NCBI GenBank assembly: GCA_015069295.1
Contig: SVIW01000007.1
Location: 38,238-102,237, forward strand
Source of the DNA: Clostridiales bacterium
GTDB taxonomy: Bacteria > Bacillota > Clostridia > Christensenellales > Borkfalkiaceae
Direction of reading: 5' to 3'
DNA length: 64,000 bases
The notes beneath the pieces were generated by a model. That model saw only the letters and a program-made list of their open reading frames with translations, searched no databases and was not told the DNA's origin. How positions within the stretch are numbered: the first letter of the stretch is position 1; every line of letters starts with the position of its first letter. Shown here piece after piece: positions 44,874-53,667 of the stretch. The translations under genes were made by a program, and so were the position numbers.

Positions 44874-45323
44874 TTATTCTTCGGTTTTTTCTTCTGCTTT
44901 TTCTTCAGCGGGCGCTTCTACGGGTTCGTCGAACTCGGTTGCTACCTCTTCTTTCTTTTCCTCTACGGGCGCTGCGGGCGCTACTTCCTTTTTCGCAACC
45001 GCGTCCGTTTGGTAAACCGCTTGCTTGTCGAACTTGATATAGGACTTGCCGCTTGCTTCCGTACCCGTTTCCAAAACGAAGGTGTTGTCCTCAGGGCAAA
45101 CCTCTACCACGATACCGCAGATACCGCCGATCGTCTTTACCTTGTTGCCGGGCTGGATTGCGTTCAGCATATCCGCCGTTTCTTGTTCTCTCTTCTTTCT
45201 CGAACGGCTGGAAAGGAACATAAATACCACGATAACCGCAACCAAACCTAACATCAACGCATAAGTCTGCCAATTTTTCTTCCAGCTTTCTGCGCAGCTT
45301 GCCAACAAATTCAACATTGCCAT
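44874..45323 (-). CDS. yajC: Preprotein translocase subunit YajC
   Basis: 149 residues. One membrane helix (about 20-38), the SRSRKKREQ positive patch, and the conserved NAIQPGNKVKTIGGICGIVVEV core. The C-terminal 40 residues are Glu, Ala, Pro and Lys rich, an acidic tail similar in character to that of the SecF-like protein. YajC associates with SecDF at the membrane. Confidence 0.92.
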   Translation of the reverse strand: MAMLNLLASCAESWKKNWQTYALMLGLVAVIVVFMFLSSRSRKKREQETADMLNAIQPGNKVKTIGGICGIVVEVCPEDNTFVLETGTEASGKSYIKFDKQAVYQTDAVAKKEVAPAAPVEEKKEEVATEFDEPVEAPAEEKAEEKTEE

Positions 45324-45378
45324 ATTTTTCTCCTTGTTTTACGCCTTTGGGGTGCGTTTCATTTATTTTCGTAGTATT

Positions 45379-45407
45379 ATGATAGACCTTTTCCGCTTTT
45401 TTTGCAA
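45379..45407 (-). promoter_or_regulatory. Promoter of yajC
   Basis: Minus-strand TTGCAA (45407-45402), 17-bp spacer, TATCAT (45384-45379), about 55 bp before the start codon. Confidence 0.65.
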
Positions 45408-45523
45408 GCGATTTTCTTACTTTTTTCCATTTTTTTTATTTTTTACCTAATTTTCACAAGAAAAACTATGCAAAAATTTGTCAAAAATCCGATTTTTTAA
45501 ATTTCAACGCGTACCTGCTCGCC

Positions 45524-46447
45524 TCATTTTTTATCTTTCGACTTTTTAGGTCGATTGGAAAGATAATTTATCAAAATATACGCGAAAACGAGCAACGCAA
45601 TCGAAACGCCTAAAATAAGGTACATTTGCCAAACCTCGACGGTATGGGAGAAAAACTGCGGGTCGCAATCGGCGACGGCGCGCATTTCTTCAAGTGCTTC
45701 TTTCGGAAAGCCCTGCGCTTGCATTTCCTCGTATACCCCTTGCAAGGCGTGGTTTCTAAGCAAGGAAGTACCGTACGTGCCGGGGAAAAAGGAAAGTACC
45801 TTTTGCAGCCCGCCGCCGTACTGGGAAAGGGGCATATACGCTCCGCAAATAAAGCCGTAGCCCGCGCTGATGATCGTTCCGACCGCGGAAAGCTGTCCTT
45901 GGCTGGTTAAGGGATAACAAATCAAAGACGAAAGCGCCGTGCCGAACAAAGTCAACAAAAGTACGTCCAAAAGGAACGCTAAAACGTCCGTAAACGAGAG
46001 GTACCAACCGCTAAACGCAAGGTAAACGCAGCCCAGCAGGGTCGCGACGAACGCGATAATCAGGGCGTTGATTGCCGTGGAGATATAATACCCGATAGCG
46101 AGCGTTCGGGGCTTGATAGGCGCGATGGTAAAATCCCGCCGCGCGCCCGTTACTTTGTCCTGCACCATCGCCAAATTGGCGCAAAAGGACACCGTAATCG
46201 TACTGACGGCAAGCAAGGAAGACAATAACAGCCCGCCTACCATACCGTCGATGAGCTTTTCGTCGTACACGAAATCGGGCGGAAGCACCTCTACGTAAGT
46301 CGTCTTATAAACGTCGTATAAAAAAGTAACGTAGAGAAAGAGCAAAATAATCGGAGTGATGAGGGAAGTTATAAACATTCCCTTGTCTTTAAAGAAACAT
46401 TTGACGTTGCGCTTTATGAGGGCAAGCGTTGCGGTTTTTTCGCTCAT
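45524..46447 (-). CDS. ABC-2 type transporter permease
   Basis: 307 residues when started at MSEKTATLALIKRN (46447), which overlaps the ATPase gene by four bases and has GGAGG upstream; the longer frame to 46834 is a shadow of the ATPase gene. Six hydrophobic helices with an outer loop after the first (DVYKTTYVEVLPPDF) and the ABC-2 signature region GYGFICGAYMPLSQYGG. It is the membrane part of an exporter of unknown substrate; drug or lantibiotic-type exporters share this layout. Confidence 0.87.
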   Translation of the reverse strand: MSEKTATLALIKRNVKCFFKDKGMFITSLITPIILLFLYVTFLYDVYKTTYVEVLPPDFVYDEKLIDGMVGGLLLSSLLAVSTITVSFCANLAMVQDKVTGARRDFTIAPIKPRTLAIGYYISTAINALIIAFVATLLGCVYLAFSGWYLSFTDVLAFLLDVLLLTLFGTALSSLICYPLTSQGQLSAVGTIISAGYGFICGAYMPLSQYGGGLQKVLSFFPGTYGTSLLRNHALQGVYEEMQAQGFPKEALEEMRAVADCDPQFFSHTVEVWQMYLILGVSIALLVFAYILINYLSNRPKKSKDKK

Positions 46448-47355
46448 ACGTTGCCTCCTTCTAACTTTTTCCCCGTAACGGCAAGGAACACGTCGTCCAT
46501 CTTGCCCTTGACGATTTCGTAATCGGTAAACAAATCGGGATACTGTAATACCAGCGCGGTTGCCGCCGAAGTATTTTCCACTTGCACGCGATACCCCTCG
46601 GCAATTCTTTCGTACGGTCTGCCCAGCGCTTGCACCTTGCTCTCGTCCTCGATATACAGCGCGATAAAGTCGCCCGTGTATTCGTTTTTCAGCTGCAAGG
46701 GAGTTCCCTCCGCCGCAATCTTCCCGCCGTCGAGAATGACGACGTAGTCCGCCTCCGCCGCCTCTTCCATATAATGGGTGGTCAAAAATACCGTTAAATT
46801 GTCCCGCTTTTGCAGCTCGGCAATAATCCCCCAAACGGTTTTGCGGGTCTGCGGGTCTAGCCCCGTCGTCGGCTCGTCTAACACGAGAATTTCGGGGTTG
46901 TGTAAAAGCGCCCGCGCAACGTCTACTTTGCGGCGTTGCCCGCCCGATAATTTCCCTACCGGTCGGCGCAAAATATCCTCTAACCCAAACGCCGTAGACA
47001 GTTCTTGTAAACGCGTTTTAAACGCCTGCCCGCAAATCCCGTACAAGGCGGCGCGCGTTTTTAAATTGTCGTAGACGGTCAAGGCTTTATCCAGCACGGA
47101 GTTTTGGAAAACAACCCCCAAATCCCGCTTGATTTGTTCGTCCGTTTCGTCCAAGTTTTTACCGTTAATCTCGACCCTGCCCCCGTCCTTTTTTAATTGA
47201 CCGCATAAAATCGAGATGGTCGTACTCTTCCCCGCGCCGTTTAACCCCAAAAACGCAAACAGCTCGCCGCGCTTGACCTTAAAGGAAATCCCTTGCACCG
47301 CTTTCACGTCGCCGTAGCTTTTGTATAAACCGTCGATGCGTATGCTTTCTTGCAT
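46444..47355 (-). CDS. ABC-2 type transporter ATP-binding protein
   Basis: 303 residues. Walker A GLNGAGKSTT (about 38), signature LSGGQRRKVDVARAL, Walker B ILVLDEPTTGLDP and the H-loop TTHYMEE are all present. The C-terminal extension of about 80 residues resembles the DrrA/CcmA class. It is first in the two-gene exporter operon. It sits between tgt and yajC and so interrupts the usual tgt-yajC order. Confidence 0.92.
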   Translation of the reverse strand: MQESIRIDGLYKSYGDVKAVQGISFKVKRGELFAFLGLNGAGKSTTISILCGQLKKDGGRVEINGKNLDETDEQIKRDLGVVFQNSVLDKALTVYDNLKTRAALYGICGQAFKTRLQELSTAFGLEDILRRPVGKLSGGQRRKVDVARALLHNPEILVLDEPTTGLDPQTRKTVWGIIAELQKRDNLTVFLTTHYMEEAAEADYVVILDGGKIAAEGTPLQLKNEYTGDFIALYIEDESKVQALGRPYERIAEGYRVQVENTSAATALVLQYPDLFTDYEIVKGKMDDVFLAVTGKKLEGGNV

Positions 47356-47389
47356 TGCTCCCCTCCGTTGATATTATTTTGATATCACT

Positions 47390-47418
47390 ATCATATCATA
47401 CGACTTTTTGTTTGTCAA
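47390..47418 (-). promoter_or_regulatory. Promoter and possible operator of the ABC-2 exporter
   Basis: Minus-strand TTGACA (47418-47413), 17-bp spacer, TATGAT (47395-47390). Overlapping and following the -10 are repeated GATAT/ATATC words including the palindrome TGATATCA (about 47380-47387), a candidate repressor site. No regulator gene is adjacent. Confidence 0.75.
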
Positions 47419-47447
47419 GAGGTTTTCGGAAAAAAGCGGAAAATTTT

Positions 47448-48611
<1,164 letters not shown>

Positions 48612-48613
48612 TT

Positions 48614-48642
48614 ATTATACTATCTTTTTTAAAAAAAGGCAA
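48614..48642 (-). promoter_or_regulatory. Promoter of tgt
   Basis: Minus-strand TTGCCT (48642-48637), 17-bp spacer of T and A runs, TATAAT (48619-48614). Confidence 0.75.
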
Positions 48643-48790
48643 CCCTTTTTTCAGCCATTCTCTTTTCCCGCTCTTTTCTTCCTAAAAACAATTATTATTC
48701 GTTTATGCGTTATATTCGCGTTTTTTATACATTTATTTACATAAAGTTACGCGCGCACGAGAATTCGTTGCTTTTTTTATGCAAAATCGG

Positions 48791-48819
48791 TTGACTTGTT
48801 AAAAAAATAGGAATACAAT
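48791..48819 (+). promoter_or_regulatory. Promoter of the amino-acid importer operon
   Basis: TTGACT (48791-48796), 17-bp spacer, TACAAT (48814-48819). The leader holds a small hairpin, CCGCATA-AAA-TATGCGG (48841-48857). Confidence 0.75.
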
Positions 48820-48887
48820 AATACGGCTGATAAAAATATACCGCATAAAATATGCGGGATTTCATAAAACGGATAGGAACGAGGCTT

Positions 48888-50495
48888 ATGAAACTGAAAA
48901 AATTTTTAACATTTACTCTCGCCGCTTTGACGGCGTGCGCGACCCTTTCCTTGGCGGCTTGCGACGATACGGAAGAGGTGCAAGCTCCCACAGACGTTGC
49001 CGCCGTTTCGGAAGAAACGGTCGGGGAAAGCGGCATCAAAATTATTAAAGACGTTGCGCTGACTGCCGAGGACTATGCTTTTGCAATCCGCAAGGATAAC
49101 ACGGAGCTTTTAGAAGACGTCAACGGTTTGTTGCAGGAATGGGAAGAGGACGGGTCGCTGGATACCCTTATCAATTCGTATTTCGACGGCACGGCAACCT
49201 TTTCTTACGAAAACAAGACGTCCACTCCGCAAGAAGGAGATTTTATTATGGCTACCAACGCCTATTTCCCGCCCTTCGAATCGGTAAAGGGCTCGAAATT
49301 TACTGGCGTGGACGTAGAAATCGCCTATAAATTCGCAAAAGAGTTCGGAAAAACGCTGTTCGTATACGATATGGAATTCGACTCTATTATCCCCAGCGTA
49401 CAGACGGGGAAGAGCGATATCGGTATGGCGGGTATGACGGTCAACGAAACCCGGTTGCAGCAGGTAAATTTCGCGACTTCTTATTATTCGTCCTCGCAGG
49501 TTATCAGCGTGGCGGCGGACAATACTCTGTTTGACGAATGTGAAACGGCGTTGGAAATCGAGGAAATCCTCTCTTCTTTAGGCGAAGATTTCGTCATCGG
49601 TACGCAAAACGCAACGACGGGGCATATGTACGCGCTGGGCAACGCCGACTTCGGTTACAACGGGTTCCCGAACTTGACGGTAAAAAGTTATAACACGGGC
49701 GCGCTGGCGATGAAGGATTTGCAAAACGGCAAGATTGACGCGGTGATTTTGGATTTGCAGCCCTCGCTGATGATTGTGGAGAGTATGGACACGGACGACA
49801 AATCGGTGTTTGAAATTTTCTACGACCAGTTTATCGTACACGAGGGGTATAAAAACTTCTTTACGGGGCTTGGCAATACGATGATGATTGCCGTCTTCGG
49901 GCTTTTGATCGGGTTTGCGCTCGGTTGCGTATTGGTAACGGTAAAGCTGATCCCCTCGAAAAATATTCTCGTTCGGATTTTATCAAAGATTTGCGATTTG
50001 TACGTTACCCTCTTTCGAGGGACGCCTATGGTCGTACAGCTTCTATTGATGCACTTTGCGCTCTTCCCTGCTATGGGGCTGGATATCTCCTCCGTCGTGG
50101 AAGCGATGATTATCTTCGGTATGAACAGCGGCGCGTATATTTCGGAAATCCTGCGCGGCGGTATCAACGCCGTCGACAGGGGGCAGATGGAAGCGGGGCG
50201 CTCGCTTGGGTTTGGGTTTACCCGCACGATGACGAGAATTATTCTTCCGCAGGCGATTAAAAATATTCTGCCGACCTTGGGCAACGAGTTTATCGCTTTG
50301 GTCAAGGAAACCTCGGTCGTCAGCTTTATCGCGGTTATGGATTTGACGAAGTCCTTCCAGAATATTGCCGCGGCTACCTACGAATATTTTATCCCTTACA
50401 TTGCGTTGGCGGCGGTGTACCTCGTCATCGTATTGTTGATTAGCAAGCTTGTGAAAATGATGGAAAAGAGGTTGGCGAAAAATGAAAGAAAATAA
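48888..50495 (+). CDS. Amino-acid ABC importer: permuted binding domain fused to permease
   Basis: 535 residues from [11 protein letters not shown] (48888), which starts a lipoprotein signal with lipobox LAAC (Cys25); the in-frame ATG at 48852 is less suitable. Residues 58-100 ([19 protein letters not shown] and [12 protein letters not shown]) resemble the usual C-terminal end of a family 3 solute-binding protein, yet they come before its usual beginning ([13 protein letters not shown], about 119). The domain ends near 320 after [10 protein letters not shown], and a HisM/GlnP-type permease with about five spans follows (335-535). This looks like a circular permutation that joins the binding domain to the membrane part. 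Confidence 0.87.
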   Translation: MKLKKFLTFTLAALTACATLSLAACDDTEEVQAPTDVAAVSEETVGESGIKIIKDVALTAEDYAFAIRKDNTELLEDVNGLLQEWEEDGSLDTLINSYFDGTATFSYENKTSTPQEGDFIMATNAYFPPFESVKGSKFTGVDVEIAYKFAKEFGKTLFVYDMEFDSIIPSVQTGKSDIGMAGMTVNETRLQQVNFATSYYSSSQVISVAADNTLFDECETALEIEEILSSLGEDFVIGTQNATTGHMYALGNADFGYNGFPNLTVKSYNTGALAMKDLQNGKIDAVILDLQPSLMIVESMDTDDKSVFEIFYDQFIVHEGYKNFFTGLGNTMMIAVFGLLIGFALGCVLVTVKLIPSKNILVRILSKICDLYVTLFRGTPMVVQLLLMHFALFPAMGLDISSVVEAMIIFGMNSGAYISEILRGGINAVDRGQMEAGRSLGFGFTRTMTRIILPQAIKNILPTLGNEFIALVKETSVVSFIAVMDLTKSFQNIAAATYEYFIPYIALAAVYLVIVLLISKLVKMMEKRLAKNERK

Positions 50496-51534
50496 GACGA
50501 ATACGAACCCGGCTTTGTTGGAAGTACAACAGCTTTGTAAAGAATTTGAAGGACAAAAAGTTTTAAAAGGCGTTACGATTGATATCCGCAAAGGGGACGT
50601 CGTTGCCGTTATCGGTCCGTCCGGTTGCGGAAAATCGACCTTTTTGCGCTGCTTGAACCTCTTGGAAATCCCCTCTTACGGTCAAATTACTTACGAGGGC
50701 GCGTATCTGTTTAAGAAGATTTGCAAAGAGGAAAAAGAGGCGTTTCTTGCGGCGAAATCGACTGTAAAGGAGCTGAAAAGCCCGAAGAACGCAGAAAAAG
50801 CGGCAAAAAAAGCGGCGAAAGAAATTAAAAAATCCTTGCCCGAAGCGGACGAAGAGAAGCTTTCCAAAACTCTGCAATCGCCGATGGAAGAAAAACTGCC
50901 CTTGACGGAGCAGGAACGCTTGGACGCCCTGACGATTGCGCAGGCAGATTTGGAGAAAGCGCAAAAAGCGTATGAAAAGATAAAAGCGGAAGAAAAACGA
51001 ATCCAGAAAAATTCGCTGAAAGCCATCAACCGCCACCGTCAAAAAATCGGTATGGTCTTCCAACAGTTCAACCTCTTCCCGCATTTGACGGTGCTGGAAA
51101 ACATCACGCTTGCGCCGAGAAAGCTGAAAAAACTCTCCAAGAAAAAGGCGAACGCCTTGGCTATGGAGCTTTTGAAAAAAATCGGTTTGGAAGAAAAGGC
51201 AAACGCTTATCCCGCTACTTTGTCGGGCGGGCAGAAACAGCGTATCGCCATCGTGCGCGCCTTGGCTATGGAGCCGGAAGTTTTACTCTTCGACGAGCCT
51301 ACTTCCGCGCTGGACCCTGAAATGGTCGGCGAAGTGTTGAACGTTATTACCGAGCTTGCGAAAGAGGGTATGACGATGGTGGTCGTTACCCACGAAATGG
51401 GGTTTGCGAAAGAAGTAGCGAACCGCGTTATCTTTATGGACGACGGCGTTATCAAGGAAGAAAACGACCCCAAGGCTTTCTTTGAAAACCCGAAAGACGA
51501 GCGTTTGAAAGAGTTCCTTTCCAAGGTATTATAA
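50482..51534 (+). CDS. Amino-acid ABC importer ATPase with a 105-residue insertion
   Basis: 350 residues, against about 240-250 in the GlnQ family. Walker A is [10 protein letters not shown] (45-54), the Q-loop [12 protein letters not shown] (190-201), the signature [16 protein letters not shown] and Walker [14 protein letters not shown]. Between the Walker A strand and the Q-loop, residues about 75-183 form a Lys/Glu/Ala-rich, probably helical insertion ([13 protein letters not shown] and others). The start overlaps the binding-protein/permease gene by 14 bases, so translation is coupled. Substrate is probably a polar amino acid, by family. Confidence 0.9.
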   Translation: MKENKTNTNPALLEVQQLCKEFEGQKVLKGVTIDIRKGDVVAVIGPSGCGKSTFLRCLNLLEIPSYGQITYEGAYLFKKICKEEKEAFLAAKSTVKELKSPKNAEKAAKKAAKEIKKSLPEADEEKLSKTLQSPMEEKLPLTEQERLDALTIAQADLEKAQKAYEKIKAEEKRIQKNSLKAINRHRQKIGMVFQQFNLFPHLTVLENITLAPRKLKKLSKKKANALAMELLKKIGLEEKANAYPATLSGGQKQRIAIVRALAMEPEVLLFDEPTSALDPEMVGEVLNVITELAKEGMTMVVVTHEMGFAKEVANRVIFMDDGVIKEENDPKAFFENPKDERLKEFLSKVL

Positions 51535-51545
51535 GGAAGAAAAGT

Positions 51546-52301
51546 ATGCTGCATAATTATCACACCCACACCTTTCGGTGCAACCACGCAAAAGGAACGG
51601 AACGGGAATACGTAGAAAGCGCCATCCAAAACGGGCTGAAAACCTTGGGCTTTTCCGACCACGCCCCCTATCTTTTTGAGAATACGAGCTATTATTCCGA
51701 TCACCGTATGCGAGTGGACGAATTGCAAGAATACGCCCAAACGGTACGCGAGCTCGCCAAGGAATATGCGGGAGATATTCGCGTTTTGCTTGGGTTTGAA
51801 CTGGAATATTATCCCGATTTTCATAACGGAGAAATGGCATTTTTGCAAACCGTTTCTCCCGACTATTTGATTTTGGGACAGCATTTTTTGCACAACGAAT
51901 TAGATTTTCTGCCCTCCCGTATCGCCCGTCCCAACGGGCTGTCCACCTACGTAACGCAGGTGCTTGCGGGGCTGGCTACGGGCGATTTTCTCTATCTCGC
52001 GCATCCCGATCTCGCGGGGTTCGATTATCCGCCTGAGGTTATAGAAAGAGAGTACACGCGGCTTTGCGAGGGGGCGAAGCGTATGGGTATTCCCTTAGAA
52101 ATCAATCTTTTGGGGGTACGGGAAAAGAAACATTATCCCAGCGAAACCTTTTTTGCGATTGCGGCAAAGGTCGGCAACGAGGTCGTGCTTGGGTTTGATT
52201 CGCACTCCCCCGGCAGTTTAGGGAGCAAGGAATCGGAACGGGGCGGTCTGGACATTGTGGACAAGTTTGGATTAAAGCTGATTACCACGCCCTTGTTATA
52301 A
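51546..52301 (+). CDS. PHP-family phosphatase (histidinol-phosphatase-like)
   Basis: 251 residues. N-terminal metal motif HTHTFRCNHA (about 6), SDHAPY (about 38), ELEYYPD and LGQHF, and C-terminal GFDSHSP match the HisJ/YtvP class of the PHP superfamily. Histidinol phosphatase activity is known for relatives, but no other his genes are here, so another phosphoester substrate is possible. It lies 11 bp after the importer ATPase gene in the same operon, and a strong terminator follows. Confidence 0.85.
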   Translation: MLHNYHTHTFRCNHAKGTEREYVESAIQNGLKTLGFSDHAPYLFENTSYYSDHRMRVDELQEYAQTVRELAKEYAGDIRVLLGFELEYYPDFHNGEMAFLQTVSPDYLILGQHFLHNELDFLPSRIARPNGLSTYVTQVLAGLATGDFLYLAHPDLAGFDYPPEVIEREYTRLCEGAKRMGIPLEINLLGVREKKHYPSETFFAIAAKVGNEVVLGFDSHSPGSLGSKESERGGLDIVDKFGLKLITTPLL

Positions 52302-52311
52302 AAACAGACGT

Positions 52312-52347
52312 AAATATCCGCTGGCTGTGCCAGCGGATATTTCTTTT
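52312..52347 (+). terminator. Terminator of the importer operon
   Basis: A perfect 14-bp stem (52312-52325 with 52329-52342) and a TGT loop, followed by TTCTTTT. It isolates the operon from the RNA array that begins directly after it. Confidence 0.85.
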
Positions 52348-52356
52348 GAAAAAGCA

Positions 52357-52385
52357 TTGACTTTTTTGAAAAAATTGCATATAAT
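52357..52385 (+). promoter_or_regulatory. Promoter of structured RNA 1
   Basis: TTGACT, 17 bp, TATAAT. The expected start at 52392 is the first base of the outer helix of the RNA. Confidence 0.88.
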
Positions 52386-52391
52386 AAGTAT

Positions 52392-52603
52392 GCGACAATT
52401 CGGTTTTTCTCTCTTCGAGGGAGAAAATCGCTCAATATTTTATAGTTTTAGATTGATGGATATAATCGTGGTAGGATTATATCTCTTATCGTGTTTACAA
52501 ATTCCATTAGTCTAACTAAACGAGCGAGTAAACGAGTTGTCGCAAACTTACGATAACGGTATATTCTACGGTGCCGTGTATCGTAAGGTATGCGGCATTT
52601 TCT
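52392..52603 (+). ncRNA. Structured RNA, unit 1 of a three-unit array
   Basis: Not a known class to me. An outer helix pairs GCGACAATTCG (52392-52402) with CGAGTTGTCGC (52533-52543). Inside are a hairpin of about 10 bp (52405-52427), a helix TCGCTC/GAGCGA (52428-52433 with 52522-52527), a helix around GTTTTAG/CTAAAC, and the constant hairpin GATATAATC/GATTATATC with loop GTGGTAG. A constant 3' domain follows: TTACGATA/TATCGTAA and ACGG/CCGT, or alternatively TGCCG (52572) with CGGCA (52593) and a T-run. No sensible reading frame is present. Confidence 0.8.
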
Positions 52604-52615
52604 TTTGAAAAAGTA

Positions 52616-52644
52616 TTGACTTTTTTTAAAAAATTGCATATAAT
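52616..52644 (+). promoter_or_regulatory. Promoter of structured RNA 2
   Basis: TTGACT, 17 bp, TATAAT, nearly identical to the promoter of unit 1. Six bases separate the -10 from the outer helix at 52651. Confidence 0.88.
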
Positions 52645-52650
52645 AAATAT

Positions 52651-52838
52651 GCTACCCCCGAATTTCTTTTGAAATTCATACACATCATATTTGCCGATAA
52701 TGGATATAATTCTGGTGGAATTATATCTCTTATCGTGTTTACAAAATCCATTACGGCTGATGTGAACGGGGTGTAGCAACTTATACGATAACGGTATATT
52801 CTACGGTGCCGTGTATCGTAAGGTATGCGGCATTTTCT
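52651..52838 (+). ncRNA. Structured RNA, unit 2 of a three-unit array
   Basis: Same fold as unit 1 with different sequence in the outer part. Outer helix GCTAC/GTAGC (52651-52655 with 52773-52777) continued by CCCC/GGGG; hairpin GAATTTC-TTTT-GAAATTC (52660-52677); helix CACATCA/TGATGTG; helix GCCG..ATGGAT with ATCCAT..CGGC. The constant hairpin is GATATAATTC/GAATTATATC with loop TGGTG. The 3' domain is essentially identical to unit 1, with ACGATA/TATCGT and the alternative TGCCG/CGGCA (52807, 52828) followed by TTTTCTTT. Confidence 0.8.
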
Positions 52839-52850
52839 TTTGAAAAAGCA

Positions 52851-52879
52851 TTGACTTTTTTGAAAAAATTGCATATAAT
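52851..52879 (+). promoter_or_regulatory. Promoter of structured RNA 3
   Basis: TTGACT, 17 bp, TATAAT, the same as for units 1 and 2. The outer helix starts at 52886. Confidence 0.88.
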
Positions 52880-52885
52880 AGAGAT

Positions 52886-53065
52886 GGCACTTCAAATATA
52901 TGAAATTTTTTCGTATCATCTTTATTCTCAACGGATATAGTTCTGGTAGGACTATATCTAAATCGCGTTTACAAAATCCGTTGAGGTGAGTATTTGGAGT
53001 GCCAATCCGAGCGATAACGGTATATTCTACAGTGCCGTGTATCGTAAGGTATGCGGCATTTTTTT
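52886..53065 (+). ncRNA. Structured RNA, unit 3 of the array, directly upstream of a gene
   Basis: Outer helix of 13 pairs including one G-U: GGCACTTCAAATA (52886-52898) with TATTTGGAGTGCC (52991-53003). An inner helix CTCAACGGAT/ATCCGTTGAG leads to the constant hairpin, where AGT/ACT replaces the AAT/ATT of the other units, a compensatory change. The 3' domain has GCGATA/TATCGT, or alternatively TGCCG (53033) with CGGCA (53054) followed by seven T. The unit ends 17 bp before the start codon of the next gene, so it may be both a free RNA and that gene's leader. Confidence 0.8.
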
Positions 53066-53081
53066 ATACAACGGAGGAAGT

Positions 53082-53507
53082 ATGAGGAATAAAAACGTAG
53101 AGGAGTTTCGCCTTGCCTGTAAAGAATATTTCTCAAGCTTAAGCGTCAGCGCTTTGCGCGCTTACGGGGTGTTTCTTTGCCTGAGAAAACCGTCAACCTT
53201 AAACAAAACGGAACTAATTGCAGAACTGATAGCGGTGCTTTGTGGGGAGATAACGCCGCAAAGGGTGCTCCGCGGCGCGCCTCTTAAAAACAAGTATTTA
53301 GACCCGTCTATTGTAGAAAGCGTAGAAAGTTTAAAAAAGCACTTTTTGGAAGAGGAAGAACCCGTTTTGCAGCAGCAAGGGGAAGAGCCCGTTTTGCCGC
53401 CGCAGCCACAGCCGATTCCACCTGCAATCGTAAAAATTGAATTGAATATGGAAAGCCTTAGCCAAGAACAAAAAGAATTGTTGGGAGCGCTGTTAAAGGC
53501 TTTATAA
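53082..53507 (+). CDS. Protein with a SAP/Rho-N-like segment, linked to the RNA array
   Basis: 141 residues from ATG at 53082 with GGAGGAAG immediately upstream; a longer frame from 52986 lies in RNA unit 3 and is rejected. Residues about 19-56 (SSLSVSALRAYGVFL, LNKTELIAELIAVLCGE) resemble the two-helix SAP/Rho N-terminal fold that binds nucleic acids. Residues 64-70 are RGAPLKN. Then come an acidic stretch, a Pro/Gln linker containing EEPVL twice, and a C-terminal helix. It is not a recognisable toxin or nuclease. It may bind the upstream RNAs; this is inference. Confidence 0.7.
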   Translation: MRNKNVEEFRLACKEYFSSLSVSALRAYGVFLCLRKPSTLNKTELIAELIAVLCGEITPQRVLRGAPLKNKYLDPSIVESVESLKKHFLEEEEPVLQQQGEEPVLPPQPQPIPPAIVKIELNMESLSQEQKELLGALLKAL

Positions 53508-53510
53508 GCT

Positions 53511-53536
53511 CCGTAGGCAAAAGCCTGCGGTTTTTT
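53511..53536 (+). terminator. Terminator of the RNA-array-linked gene
   Basis: CCGTAGGC pairs with GCCTGCGG (one G-U) around AAAA, followed by TTTTTT, three bases after the stop codon. Confidence 0.88.
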
Positions 53537-53544
53537 GTTTGGTA

Positions 53545-53660
53545 AAGCCACGGGATTGCCGCTTTGTCATTGCGAGCGTAGCGCGGCAATCACTTTAAGA
53601 ATAACTCTCTCCCTCAGTCGCTTTGCGACAGCTCCCTCGTCAGAGGGAGCCAAGAGCGGT
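53545..53660. repeat. Intergenic repeats with GATTGCCGC inverted arms
   Basis: GATTGCCGC (53554-53562) faces GCGGCAATC (53583-53591) around TCATTGCGAGCG, followed by a CTCCCTC/GAGGGAG pair (about 53631-53648). Both resemble short dispersed repeats frequent between genes in gut Clostridia. The stretch 53537-53857 has no gene. Confidence 0.55.
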
Positions 53661-53667
53661 TGCAATT

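Noticed and set aside
45524..46834. Long form of the ABC-2 permease (436 codons)
   Set aside because: The first 129 codons are Arg/Gly-rich shadow sequence of the ATPase gene in another frame; the start at 46447 has a ribosome site and a normal overlap.
52448..52931. Minus-strand reading frames of 63-101 codons across the RNA array
   Set aside because: They repeat from unit to unit only because the DNA repeats, run opposite to the three promoters, lack ribosome sites and contain the invariant stem sequences. They are shadows of the RNA units.
52345..53070. CRISPR array or type III toxin-antitoxin repeat region
   Set aside because: Units are over 230 bp with internal structure and their own promoters, unlike CRISPR repeats with spacers or the 30-50 nt repeats of ToxI-type antitoxins, and the adjacent protein has no endoribonuclease or Cas motif.
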